Positions 8,193 to 14,459 of a DNA stretch of 14,459 nucleotides are shown in pieces. This DNA is from Cellvibrionales bacterium UBA2511 (GTDB lineage: Bacteria; Pseudomonadota; Gammaproteobacteria; Pseudomonadales; Porticoccaceae), in contig DDNV01000103.1 of the NCBI GenBank assembly GCA_002341315.1, forward strand, positions 22,594 to 37,052, given 5' to 3'. Under the pieces are notes generated by a model. That model made no database searches. It worked only from the letters and a program-made list of their open reading frames with translations, and was not told the origin of the DNA. The position numbers and the translations under genes are program-made. Numbering within the stretch: the stretch's first letter is position 1; every line of letters starts with the position of its first letter.

Positions 8193-8897
8193 GTGGCGGA
8201 ACATCTCAGTGATGAGGAACAGCTTGAAAGTTTTAAACGCTGGTTTAAAGAAAATGGTCTCTCCACGATTGTCGTTGTCGTATTGGCTGCTGGTGGTTAT
8301 TTCGGGTGGGAATTCTGGAAAGGCTATAGTGAGAAAACGGCGCAGACTGCCTCCACTATCTATCAGCAAATGATGGACACGGCGCTGGTTGATCCTGGTA
8401 AGCGCCTCAATGATAGCCAAAAAGATGAAATCAGCGATCTGGCTGTTCAGCTGAAAAAAGATTATTCAGGAACACAATATGCCCGTTATGCCGCTATGTT
8501 ATTGGCCAGGCTGGCTGTCGAGGATGGTGAGTTTGAAACAGCTGCTGAGCAGCTACAGTGGGCAGATAAAGGAGCTGATGAGGGGCTGTCACTGGTGATA
8601 GGGTTGAGATTGGCGCGTATTGAAGCTGTCCGGGGAAATATAGATCCTGCCATAGAAATGCTGAATATCAAGGATGCAAAAACAATGGCCAGTGCCTATG
8701 CCGAAGCGCGGGGTGATTTTTATTTGATGAAAGATGATCGGGATTCGGCTCACAACGCTTACCTGCAGGCTTTGCAGTCTGTTGCACAAAATGACGACCA
8801 AAGCCGCTCCATTATCGAACTCAAGTTGAGGCATGTGGCTCCGGCTTCAGAAGACGGGGCTGATTCGATGGGTGCTTCCTCGGAGAACAATAAATGA
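8193..8897 (+). CDS. yfgM: YfgM family TPR membrane protein (ancillary SecYEG translocon subunit)
   Basis: The 234-residue protein starts at GTG 8193, supported by GGGAG at 8182-8186 inside the end of hisS, 6 nt upstream. A short cytoplasmic N-terminus (AEHLSDEEQLESFKRWFKEN, typical of the family) is followed by one membrane helix at about 23-42. A periplasmic helical TPR-like domain runs to about residue 215, and the tail is acidic and low in complexity. In E. coli YfgM associates with SecYEG and the chaperone PpiD and also affects RcsB stability. Position between hisS and bamB is the conserved context. The TGA overlaps the bamB ATG (ATGA, 4 nt), linking it with outer-membrane protein assembly. 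The function is taken from the family. Confidence 0.93.
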   Translation: MAEHLSDEEQLESFKRWFKENGLSTIVVVVLAAGGYFGWEFWKGYSEKTAQTASTIYQQMMDTALVDPGKRLNDSQKDEISDLAVQLKKDYSGTQYARYAAMLLARLAVEDGEFETAAEQLQWADKGADEGLSLVIGLRLARIEAVRGNIDPAIEMLNIKDAKTMASAYAEARGDFYLMKDDRDSAHNAYLQALQSVAQNDDQSRSIIELKLRHVAPASEDGADSMGASSENNK

Positions 8898-10054
8898 GAA
8901 ACCTGTTATGCCTTGTTCTTGCCTCATTACTGGTTTCAGGTTGTGGCCCCTTAAAAAATCTTGGCAGTGGCGGTAATACGTCAGAAAAAACCGGCCCGGC
9001 GGCACTTGTTGCTTTTGAACAGGAAGTAAACATAACTCAACTGTGGTCGACCAACATCTTGGGTGAGTATGCGTCTATCAACGGCGGGATCCGTCCGGTA
9101 TTGGCAGCTGGCGTTATCTATGCTGCAGATAGTGGTGGTAATGTTGTTGCAGTTGATGCGGGCACCGGTAAGCAGATTTGGAAAAAAAGCCTCGATTTAC
9201 CACTGGCCGGGGGAGTTGGCTTCGGTGGTAATCTGCTGGTAGTGGCCGGTACAGATGGTGATGTAATTGCGTTGGCAGCTGAAACCGGCGAGCAACAATG
9301 GAGTGTCCGGGTTACGAGTGAAGTTTTGGCCGCTCCGGCAGTGAATAACGCTGTCGTCGTCGTGCAAAGCCATGATGGAAAGCTGGTGGGTTTACACGCC
9401 TCTAATGGTGAAAGACGATGGCAGTATGAAATTGACTCCCCTATTTTAACCCTGCGGGGCACCAGTCCCCCGATTCTGTCAGACGGTATGCTGATCGCTG
9501 GCTTCGCAAATGGTAAAATCGTGGCCCTGACAGCTGACTCCGGTTCCCTCCTTTGGGAGAATCGACTGGCCATTCCTCAGGGACGAACCGAGCTTGAGCG
9601 TCTAATTGACATTGATGGCCGTGCTGTGCTGGTGGATGAGGTGATCTATGCCTCTTCTTATCAGGGACGAATTGGTGCTATTGCAAAGGCCACAGGACGT
9701 GGTATCTGGTACCAGGATTCTTCTTCAGTTCATGACCTGGCCTACGGACTTGGGCAGGTGTATTCAGTGCAGAAAGATGATGAAGTGCGTGCAATCAGAG
9801 GGAACAGCGGACAGACACTCTGGAGTAATGACCAGCTGAGATTACGCAAGTTGAACAGCCCGGTTACCATTGAAGCTAATCTGGCAGTGGCAGATTCAGA
9901 GGGTTACCTGCATCTGCTATCACAAACTGATGGCCGATTTGTTGCCCGGGTCAAAGTCGATGGTGATGGGGTTACTGCTCCCATGATTGCTGACGGGCAA
10001 ACACTTTATGTGCAAGATAACGGTGGCGGGTTGACCGCTTACCAGTTTGACTGA
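8894..10054 (+). CDS. bamB: Outer membrane protein assembly factor BamB (lipoprotein)
   Basis: The 386-residue lipoprotein has signal peptide MRNLLCLVLASLLVSGC, lipobox LVSGC, with the lipidated cysteine at 17. The mature part is a beta-propeller built from PQQ-like repeats, visible as recurring blade ends: AVDAGTGKQIWKK (86-98), ALAAETGEQQW (126-136), GLHASNGERRW (166-176), ALTADSGSLLW (211-221), AIAKATGRGIW (262-272) and AIRGNSGQTLW (300-310). BamB scaffolds BamA in the outer-membrane BAM complex. LTLR (185-188) and the aspartates of LIDID (D239, D241) occupy the positions that contact BamA in E. coli. The start overlaps yfgM by 4 nt. The 131-nt gap to der (10055-10185) shows no convincing terminator or promoter. 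Confidence 0.97.
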   Translation: MRNLLCLVLASLLVSGCGPLKNLGSGGNTSEKTGPAALVAFEQEVNITQLWSTNILGEYASINGGIRPVLAAGVIYAADSGGNVVAVDAGTGKQIWKKSLDLPLAGGVGFGGNLLVVAGTDGDVIALAAETGEQQWSVRVTSEVLAAPAVNNAVVVVQSHDGKLVGLHASNGERRWQYEIDSPILTLRGTSPPILSDGMLIAGFANGKIVALTADSGSLLWENRLAIPQGRTELERLIDIDGRAVLVDEVIYASSYQGRIGAIAKATGRGIWYQDSSSVHDLAYGLGQVYSVQKDDEVRAIRGNSGQTLWSNDQLRLRKLNSPVTIEANLAVADSEGYLHLLSQTDGRFVARVKVDGDGVTAPMIADGQTLYVQDNGGGLTAYQFD

Positions 10055-10185
10055 AACCGCCATTGAGCAGCCGATCTGTTTGATAGTTCGATCTCTCTGT
10101 GCAGGCAGTCCTTGCCAGCCAGTTGTATGCTGATGTTGCCAATAGCCATTCACCGAGCTAAGAAACCATCAATGGGTATAAATAA

Positions 10186-11577
10186 ATGATTCCGGTAATT
10201 GCTCTGGTTGGACGGCCCAATGTAGGAAAATCCACGCTTTTTAACCGCCTGACGAAAACCCGCGATGCCCTTGTTGCCAACTACCCGGGATTAACCCGAG
10301 ACCGTAAATACGGTGAAGGGGAAATGTTTGGCCGCAGATATATGTTGGTTGATACCGGCGGCATAACAGGAGAAGAAGAGGGTATTGACACGGCGATGGC
10401 AGCACAGTCGATGCTGGCTGTTGATGAAGCAGACGCGGTGTTGCTTATCGTGGATAGCCGTGATGGTCTGACTCCCGTTGACCGGCGTTTAGCCACGTAT
10501 CTTCGTGAAAAAGGCCGCTTGGTCTATCTGGTAGCGAACAAGATTGACGGGGTGAATGCCGACGTAGCCATCGCTGAATTTTACGAACTGGGTTTTTCGG
10601 ACGTGTTTCCAACCACAGCTACCCATGGGCGTGGTGTCAGGCATCTCATGGAAACGGTGCTGGAGCCCTTTCCCGAGTTAGAGGAGCCGATCCAGGCCGA
10701 TATAGAACGGCGTATCAAGATTGCCGTTGTCGGTCGTCCCAATGTGGGTAAGTCCACCCTGGTAAACCGCTTGCTCGGCGAAGATCGCGTCATTGTCTTT
10801 GATCTGCCCGGCACCACCCGCGACAGCATTTATATTGACTACGAGCGGGATGGGAAATCCTATACGCTGATAGACACTGCGGGTATTCGACGCCGTAAAA
10901 ATGTTTCCCAGACGGTGGAGAAATTCTCCATCGTAAAGACCCTGCAAGCGATTGAAGATGCCAATGTGGTGGTGTTGCTGATTGATGCCCATGAGGGTCT
11001 TGTTGATCAGGACATGCATCTTATGGGCACTGCGATCGAGTCAGGCAGGGCCTTAGTGGTGGCGGTAAATAAATGGGATGGTTTGGAGGCTGGTGCCAAG
11101 GCCAGAATCAAAACAGAACTGCAACGCCGCCTGAGGTTTGTCGAATTTGCGGATATTCATTTTATATCAGCTTTTCATGGGACGGGTGTTGGGCATCTCT
11201 ACAAATCCATCGAGAAGGCGTACGCTTCGGCAACTGACAAGTTGGGAACTAACCGCCTGACCCGGATTCTGCAGGATGCTGTGACTGAGCATCAACCGCC
11301 CCTGGTGAGAGGGCGCCGTATCAAACTCCGATATGCCCATGCTGGTGGGCAGAATCCTCCGTTGATAGTCATACATGGTAATCAGACAGCGGACGTGCCC
11401 AGTCACTATGCTCGATACTTGGAAAAAGTGTTTCGCAAGGCCCTCGACCTGCAAGGCACACCGATTAAGATTGAGTTTCGTTCGGGAGAAAATCCGTTTG
11501 CGGGAAAAAAGAACCAACTAACGACTCGGCAGTTAGCCAAAAAGAGACGGTTAATGAAACACGTCAAGAAGAAATAG
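10186..11577 (+). CDS. der: Ribosome assembly GTPase Der (EngA)
   Basis: The 463-residue protein has the tandem GTPase layout unique to Der/EngA. G domain 1 has P-loop GRPNVGKS at 9-16, VDTGG at 55-59 and NKID at 118-121. G domain 2 has GRPNVGKS at 183-190, DTAG at 230-233 and NKWD at 295-298. A KH-like domain runs from about 350 to the basic tail ([13 protein letters not shown]). Der acts in late 50S subunit maturation and is essential in most bacteria. All nucleotide-binding motifs are intact. The ATG at 10186 lacks a strong Shine-Dalgarno sequence (only GGG at 10174-10176, 9 nt upstream). It is the last gene of the conserved cluster here, and the next gene is convergent, 32 nt away, with no clear terminator between. 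Confidence 0.98.
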   Translation: MIPVIALVGRPNVGKSTLFNRLTKTRDALVANYPGLTRDRKYGEGEMFGRRYMLVDTGGITGEEEGIDTAMAAQSMLAVDEADAVLLIVDSRDGLTPVDRRLATYLREKGRLVYLVANKIDGVNADVAIAEFYELGFSDVFPTTATHGRGVRHLMETVLEPFPELEEPIQADIERRIKIAVVGRPNVGKSTLVNRLLGEDRVIVFDLPGTTRDSIYIDYERDGKSYTLIDTAGIRRRKNVSQTVEKFSIVKTLQAIEDANVVVLLIDAHEGLVDQDMHLMGTAIESGRALVVAVNKWDGLEAGAKARIKTELQRRLRFVEFADIHFISAFHGTGVGHLYKSIEKAYASATDKLGTNRLTRILQDAVTEHQPPLVRGRRIKLRYAHAGGQNPPLIVIHGNQTADVPSHYARYLEKVFRKALDLQGTPIKIEFRSGENPFAGKKNQLTTRQLAKKRRLMKHVKKK

Positions 11578-11609
11578 TAGTTTTCCTATCCACGACCATT
11601 GCTTGTCAA

Positions 11610-12095
11610 TCAGGCTGCAGCCTGCGGCCTGTCTTCAACTAACAATGCATAGTTAGTCACGAAATCATCAGGTGAACCTGGATATTTCGGGTGGAAGTAA
11701 CGTAACCAGTATACTCCCAGTCCTTTGATATCATGGGCCTCAGGTAGTGCCTGCTCCGAGCGACGATAGATCATCCAGGCAATGGCAGTGGCGTACTTGA
11801 GATTTGTAATCAATTCTGCGTGGGGATCCTTCAGGAAACTATGCTGGCCCGCCAGTCCACGGATTTCACTGGCCATGTGCGGGTGATGGATCAAATATTT
11901 GTCCCAAACTGCCTGATGCCTTGCGGGCGTAATACGATAGAGACCAACGCGTTTTCCCTGGTGCCATCCACCGAGACCAGATTCCTGTGCGGCAGTACCA
12001 ACCAGAAGATTTTCTTTGGCGGCGCTCCATTCGTTAAGGTAACGAAGTGTTTCTCTGATGACCAAGTAACGTAGGTCTTCTGTCGTAAAAATCAT
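11610..12095 (-). CDS. Phage-type lysozyme-like hypothetical protein
   Basis: The product is 161 residues. The ATG at 12095 is preceded by GGGAG with a 5-nt spacer on the minus strand. The frame extends 21 codons further upstream, but that part has no such support. There is no signal peptide. Residues 30-70 carry LVGTAAQESGLGG and GLYRITPARHQAVWDKYL, which resemble the lysozyme/transglycosylase-like core of small structural or hypothetical proteins common in tailed phages (typical pattern: GTAAQESGLG followed by G-[LI]-[YF]-Q-[MI]-x-PATH-x-x-[IV]-W). E38 would be the candidate catalytic glutamate. Later blocks, NLKYATAIAWMIY (98-110), LGVYWLRYFH and DDFVTNYALLV, also follow that pattern. No other phage genes are nearby, so it may be a domesticated or stray gene. 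The family link is from memory and enzymatic activity is unproven. Confidence 0.72.
   Translation of the reverse strand: MIFTTEDLRYLVIRETLRYLNEWSAAKENLLVGTAAQESGLGGWHQGKRVGLYRITPARHQAVWDKYLIHHPHMASEIRGLAGQHSFLKDPHAELITNLKYATAIAWMIYRRSEQALPEAHDIKGLGVYWLRYFHPKYPGSPDDFVTNYALLVEDRPQAAA
11611..11624. repeat. 14-bp perfect palindrome at the 3' end of the lysozyme-like gene
   Basis: CAGGCTGCAGCCTG reads the same on both strands. It covers the last codons of the minus-strand gene and most of its stop codon, and lies 33 bp beyond der. As a hairpin it would have a 5-bp GC-rich stem and a TGCA loop, with no T-run on either side. It might weakly help end the two convergent transcripts, but it may simply reflect the alanine-rich C-terminus encoded there. 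Confidence 0.35.
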
Positions 12096-12148
12096 GGTGG
12101 CTCCCAGTATAACTATTCGCCTGATTGATACATTAAAAATTATTACTA

Positions 12149-12177
12149 TTTTTAGCATGTTAAGAGCGAAAACTCAA
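12149..12177 (-). promoter_or_regulatory. Candidate promoter for the lysozyme-like gene
   Basis: On the minus strand TTGAGT (12177-12172) and TAAAAA (12154-12149) are separated by 17 nt, matching the consensus hexamers at 4/6 each. The start would fall near 12142, giving a leader of about 47 nt. AT-rich sequence produces such matches easily, so the call is weak. Confidence 0.3.
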
Positions 12178-12232
12178 TTTAAAATAACAATATACATTTA
12201 ACTGTCATCGTTTAAAAAGCATTATGTACAAT

Positions 12233-12263
12233 AATTGATCAGTTGTTGGCAGACTGATTAATT
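12233..12263. repeat. 11-bp inverted repeat with 9-nt spacer, operator-like
   Basis: AATTGATCAGT (12233-12243) and ACTGATTAATT (12253-12263) are inverted copies, differing at one position that still forms a G-U pair in RNA. The spacer is TGTTGGCAG. No T-run follows, so a terminator is unlikely. The repeat brackets the TTGGCA hexamer proposed as the -35 of fumC, which suggests a binding site for a dimeric regulator. Which regulator cannot be told. Confidence 0.5.
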
Positions 12264-12274
12264 CTATGGATACT
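12246..12274 (+). promoter_or_regulatory. Candidate fumC promoter
   Basis: TTGGCA at 12246-12251 (5/6 to the -35 consensus) and GATACT at 12269-12274 (4/6 to the -10) are 17 nt apart. Transcription would begin near 12281, leaving a leader of about 138 nt before the fumC ATG. The -35 lies in the loop of the inverted repeat at 12233-12263, so a protein bound there would compete with RNA polymerase. Pattern match only. Confidence 0.38.
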
Positions 12275-12418
12275 CTGGTTAAGTTCTGATTACTGTTGGG
12301 GATCATAGGTGTCAGTATTATTACTCTGAGTGACTGCTCAGATTGTGAATGCTTAATTTGAAAATATCGCAGTACCTCCGTAATTGGTCCATGCTAGTAA
12401 GTGAAAGGGGGAATTGAC

Positions 12419-13804
12419 ATGACATCAAGAACCGAGAGTGATTCTCTGGGAGAGATTCAAATCCCTGAATACGCACTTTGGGGCGCACAAACACAACGGG
12501 CAATAGTGCACTTTCCCAGCCTGGGCTACTCAATGCCTCATGGTGTTATTCAGGCACTTGCCCTGATAAAAAAGGCTGCTGCCCTGGCCAATCTGGAACT
12601 TGGTGAACTGCAGTCCGAGCAGTCCTCTCTGATTGTTGCAGCCTGTGACGAAGTGTTGAGTCACAGGCATGATGAGCAGTTCCCGTTGTCCATCTGGCAA
12701 AGCGGTAGTGGCACCCAGAGCAATATGAATATGAATGAGGTAGTTGCCAATCGCGCCAATGAACTGGCTGGTCATATGCGTGGCGAGAAAACGCCGGTTC
12801 ATCCAAATGATCATGTGAACCGCTCCCAGTCCTCGAATGATGTCTTTCCAACTGCGATGCATCTGGCTGTCCTCTCCGTCTTGGAAGAACAGCTGTTGCC
12901 AAATTTGACAAACCTCCGGCATGCCCTGGCTAAAAAACAACACGAATTCTCGGCGCAGTGGAAAGTAGGGCGAACCCATCTGATGGATGCAGCACCGATG
13001 ACATTGGGCCAGGAGTTCAGTGGTTATGTTGCACAGCTGGACTTCAGTCTGAAGCAGCTACAGCAGGCAAAACAGGATCTGTTGCCACTGGCTATTGGCG
13101 GTACAGCCGTGGGAACCGGGTTGAATACGCCTGGTGGTTGGCAGGAGGCTGTGATAACGCAGTTGCGGGAGTTGACGGGCATGCCTGTCGTTACGGCACC
13201 TAATAAGTTTGCTGCCCTGTCGACGCATAATGCGATGCTGCGTGTCAGCAGCGCGTTGCGACAGATTGCTGCTGATTTTATGGTGATCGGTAATAATTTG
13301 CGGATGCTGGCCAGCGGCCCCAGAGCAGGGCTTTCTGAAATACAACTGCCGGCAAATGAACCTGGCAGCTCGATTATGCCCGGCAAGGTAAATCCAACCC
13401 AGATTGAGTCACTGACCATGATTGCGACTCAGGTGATCGGTAATGATGCGGCCGTTGCCATGGCCTGCTCCCAGGGGCACTTGCAGTTAAATGTATTCAA
13501 ACCATTGATTGTCTATAACGTGTTGACCTCAGTTGAGCTGTTGGGCAGCGGTGCGGATTACTTTAGCCGCTATTGTCTAACAGGGATGGAATGTAACACC
13601 GCTCAGTTGGCACACAATGTAGAGCGATCCCTGATGATCGTGACAGCATTGGCCCCCGAATTGGGATACGACAAGGCAGCCAAGATCGCCAAACATGCCC
13701 AGCAGCACAACCAGACTATCCGTGAAGTCCTGATAGAGCAGGATATTCTCAGCGGTGAGGCTTTCGATGCATTAATCAGAGAGCATGTATTGGTCGATCG
13801 CTAG
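12419..13804 (+). CDS. fumC: Class II fumarate hydratase FumC
   Basis: The 461-residue product interconverts fumarate and malate in the TCA cycle, without an Fe-S cluster and as a homotetramer. The family motifs are complete: SGSGTQSNMNMNE (95-107), the substrate-site HPNDHVNRSQSSND (128-141), GRTHLMDAAPMTLGQE (184-199) with T186/H187, and the superfamily signature GSSIMPGKVNP (316-326) with the mobile-loop serine 318. These point to fumarase rather than aspartase or argininosuccinate lyase. GTG at 12401 is in frame, but GGGGG at 12407-12411 sits 7 nt before ATG 12419, which decides the start. It stands alone, divergent from the phage-type gene and convergent with the DUF1232 gene. An iron-free fumarase suits a cell with altered Fe-S assembly, but FumC is widespread, so this is only suggestive. 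Confidence 0.97.
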   Translation: MTSRTESDSLGEIQIPEYALWGAQTQRAIVHFPSLGYSMPHGVIQALALIKKAAALANLELGELQSEQSSLIVAACDEVLSHRHDEQFPLSIWQSGSGTQSNMNMNEVVANRANELAGHMRGEKTPVHPNDHVNRSQSSNDVFPTAMHLAVLSVLEEQLLPNLTNLRHALAKKQHEFSAQWKVGRTHLMDAAPMTLGQEFSGYVAQLDFSLKQLQQAKQDLLPLAIGGTAVGTGLNTPGGWQEAVITQLRELTGMPVVTAPNKFAALSTHNAMLRVSSALRQIAADFMVIGNNLRMLASGPRAGLSEIQLPANEPGSSIMPGKVNPTQIESLTMIATQVIGNDAAVAMACSQGHLQLNVFKPLIVYNVLTSVELLGSGADYFSRYCLTGMECNTAQLAHNVERSLMIVTALAPELGYDKAAKIAKHAQQHNQTIREVLIEQDILSGEAFDALIREHVLVDR

Positions 13805-13821
13805 GGCCTGTTAACAGACCC
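13804..13821. repeat. Inverted repeat just after fumC, possible weak bidirectional terminator
   Basis: GGG, one mismatch, then the palindrome CTGTTAACAG, one mismatch and CCC lie at 13804-13821, beginning on the last base of the fumC stop codon. It could fold on either transcript of the convergent fumC/DUF1232 pair, but neither side has a T-run, so intrinsic termination is doubtful. The remaining gap to 13866 shows no better candidate. Confidence 0.3.
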
Positions 13822-13866
13822 CAACTTGGTCGTCAGGTACTTTCTGGCAGGTTTGTTGAGCTGCGT

Positions 13867-14226
13867 TCAATCGAACCAGTGCGCAAGACGTTGTCGCGCG
13901 CGATCTTTCACCTGTTGATCAATATAACCGGCAAGGGTGGCAACCGCGCCAGCGATAACCGCAAGGTCATCCACATAGCCTCCAGGGATGAAATCCGGAA
14001 TGGTGTCTGTAGGTAGAATAAAGTAGGCCAAGGCACTGTATACCGTGGCCTTGGCCCAGGCCGGGGTATCCGGCCGTCTGGCGGCGTAATGGAGCCACAA
14101 ACACTTCTCAATTAATTCGCGGCCAGCTGTCTTTGCTGCATGCCTGACTTTGATCCAGAAGTCAGTGCCGGAATAGCGGAGCTTTTTTTCTACCTTGATA
14201 GGTGCTGTGCCTGTTTCTGTCACCAT
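13867..14226 (-). CDS. DUF1232 / YkvA family small membrane protein
   Basis: The 119-residue protein carries the DUF1232 signature at about 66-91: ALAYFILPTDTIPDFIPGG followed by YVDDLAVI. The family is defined by this I-P-D-x-[IL]-P-x-[GL]-x-x-D-D core. Two hydrophobic stretches (about 60-81 and 86-103) suggest membrane association. The N-terminal 50 residues are basic and helical. The biochemical function of the family is unknown. The ATG at 14226 has no strong ribosome binding site, though it is the first in-frame ATG and the following protein is of usual family length. It lies 86 nt downstream of argS on the same strand and could be read through from it, and it converges with fumC. Confidence 0.85.
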   Translation of the reverse strand: MVTETGTAPIKVEKKLRYSGTDFWIKVRHAAKTAGRELIEKCLWLHYAARRPDTPAWAKATVYSALAYFILPTDTIPDFIPGGYVDDLAVIAGAVATLAGYIDQQVKDRARQRLAHWFD

Positions 14227-14312
14227 AAATAAAGGTTAGTCGGATCCTGATCGAAGTCAAAAACAGTTTGGAGAACAAAAAGCGATATCCAGTCAATGAT
14301 TTTTGAAAAGCC

Positions 14313-14459
14313 TTACATTTGCTCCATTACCTCAATCCCGAGCAGGTTCAGGCCCTTGGCAATCACTCTGGCGGTGAGTTGGGCAATGGCCAGTCGGCTG
14401 GATCGAGTGTCTTCTGCCACATCTTGCCTAAGAATCGGACAGTGCTCATAGAATGCCAT
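14313..14459 (-). CDS. argS: Arginyl-tRNA synthetase, C-terminal fragment (rest outside window)
   Basis: The minus strand from 14459 to the TAA at 14315-14313 encodes 48 residues, open at the window edge. They match the end of the ArgRS anticodon-binding domain: FYEHCPIL, then [16 protein letters not shown] and [12 protein letters not shown] (ArgRS proteins commonly end in LGIEV followed by ERM). The enzyme charges tRNA-Arg. The catalytic HIGH region lies upstream, outside the window. An ATG happens to sit at the window edge, but it is an internal methionine. No clear terminator follows in the 86 nt before the DUF1232 gene. Confidence 0.92.
   Translation of the reverse strand: MAFYEHCPILRQDVAEDTRSSRLAIAQLTARVIAKGLNLLGIEVMEQM

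Larger units (their letters stand above)
12096..12418. other. Divergent intergenic region between the lysozyme-like gene and fumC
   Basis: These 323 bp are clearly AT-richer than the flanking genes, especially 12100-12240. I see no credible reading frame in them. The region holds a candidate leftward promoter (12149-12177), a long inverted repeat (12233-12263), a candidate fumC promoter (12246-12274) and a smaller hairpin, TCTGAG/CTCAGA with a 6-nt loop, at 12325-12342 in the fumC leader. No Fur-box-like sequence was recognised, although fumC is iron-regulated in some relatives. Confidence 0.6.

Noticed and set aside
10177..10182. TATAAA just before der as a promoter -10
   Set aside because: It would start transcription at or inside the der start codon, and no -35-like hexamer lies at the proper distance.
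12096..12158. Upstream extension of the lysozyme-like gene by 21 codons to the ATG at 12158
   Set aside because: The ATG at 12095 has GGGAG 5 nt upstream, the extension is AT-rich and overlaps the likely leader, and the phage-like similarity starts after 12095.
12325..12342. Hairpin in the fumC leader as a riboswitch or attenuator
   Set aside because: It is only a 6-bp stem with a 6-nt loop, with no T-run and no recognisable aptamer core or leader peptide.

Overview
The window is a stretch of a gammaproteobacterial chromosome. The strongest evidence is the uninterrupted same-strand run ndk-rlmN-pilW(pilF)-rodZ-ispG-hisS-yfgM-bamB-der, a gene order characteristic of Gammaproteobacteria, and protein sequences that keep E. 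coli active-site spacing almost residue for residue. The genus cannot be fixed from the sequence. A free-living, possibly aquatic lineage with type IV pili (PilW) and cyclic-di-GMP signalling is a reasonable inference.

Layout. Positions 1-141 hold the 3' end of iscS. Directly behind it, where iscU normally sits, is a decayed iscU (159-506) with an in-frame stop, a frameshift and loss of one conserved cysteine. The expected iscA-hscB-hscA-fdx-iscX genes are absent here. A cyclic-di-GMP enzyme gene with PAS-like, GGDEF and EAL parts (545-2377) occupies the space before ndk. From 2528 to 11577 runs the conserved housekeeping cluster, apparently opened by a promoter at 2414-2442 and tightly packed (overlaps of 17, 1 and 4 nt at pilW/rodZ, ispG/hisS and yfgM/bamB). 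After der comes a convergent minus-strand gene (11610-12095) resembling a small phage-type lysozyme-like protein. A 323-bp AT-rich divergent intergenic region with a strong inverted repeat follows, then fumC (12419-13804), a minus-strand DUF1232/YkvA-family membrane protein gene (13867-14226), and the 3' end of argS on the minus strand (14313-14459).

How the genes fit together. The central cluster mixes nucleotide balance (Ndk), rRNA/tRNA methylation (RlmN), pilus secretin assembly (PilW), cell shape (RodZ), isoprenoid precursors (IspG), histidyl-tRNA charging (HisS), inner-membrane secretion support (YfgM), outer-membrane protein assembly (BamB) and 50S ribosome maturation (Der). Two of its enzymes, RlmN and IspG, need [4Fe-4S] clusters. 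This makes the broken ISC operon immediately upstream biologically relevant: the cell must have another Fe-S scaffold (SUF or a second ISC locus) outside the window, with this IscS perhaps kept for tRNA thiolation.

I found no tRNA, rRNA, CRISPR array, insertion sequence or defence island. The points most worth following up are the iscU decay with replacement of the rest of the ISC operon, the phage-type gene behind der, and the inverted repeat over the candidate fumC promoter.
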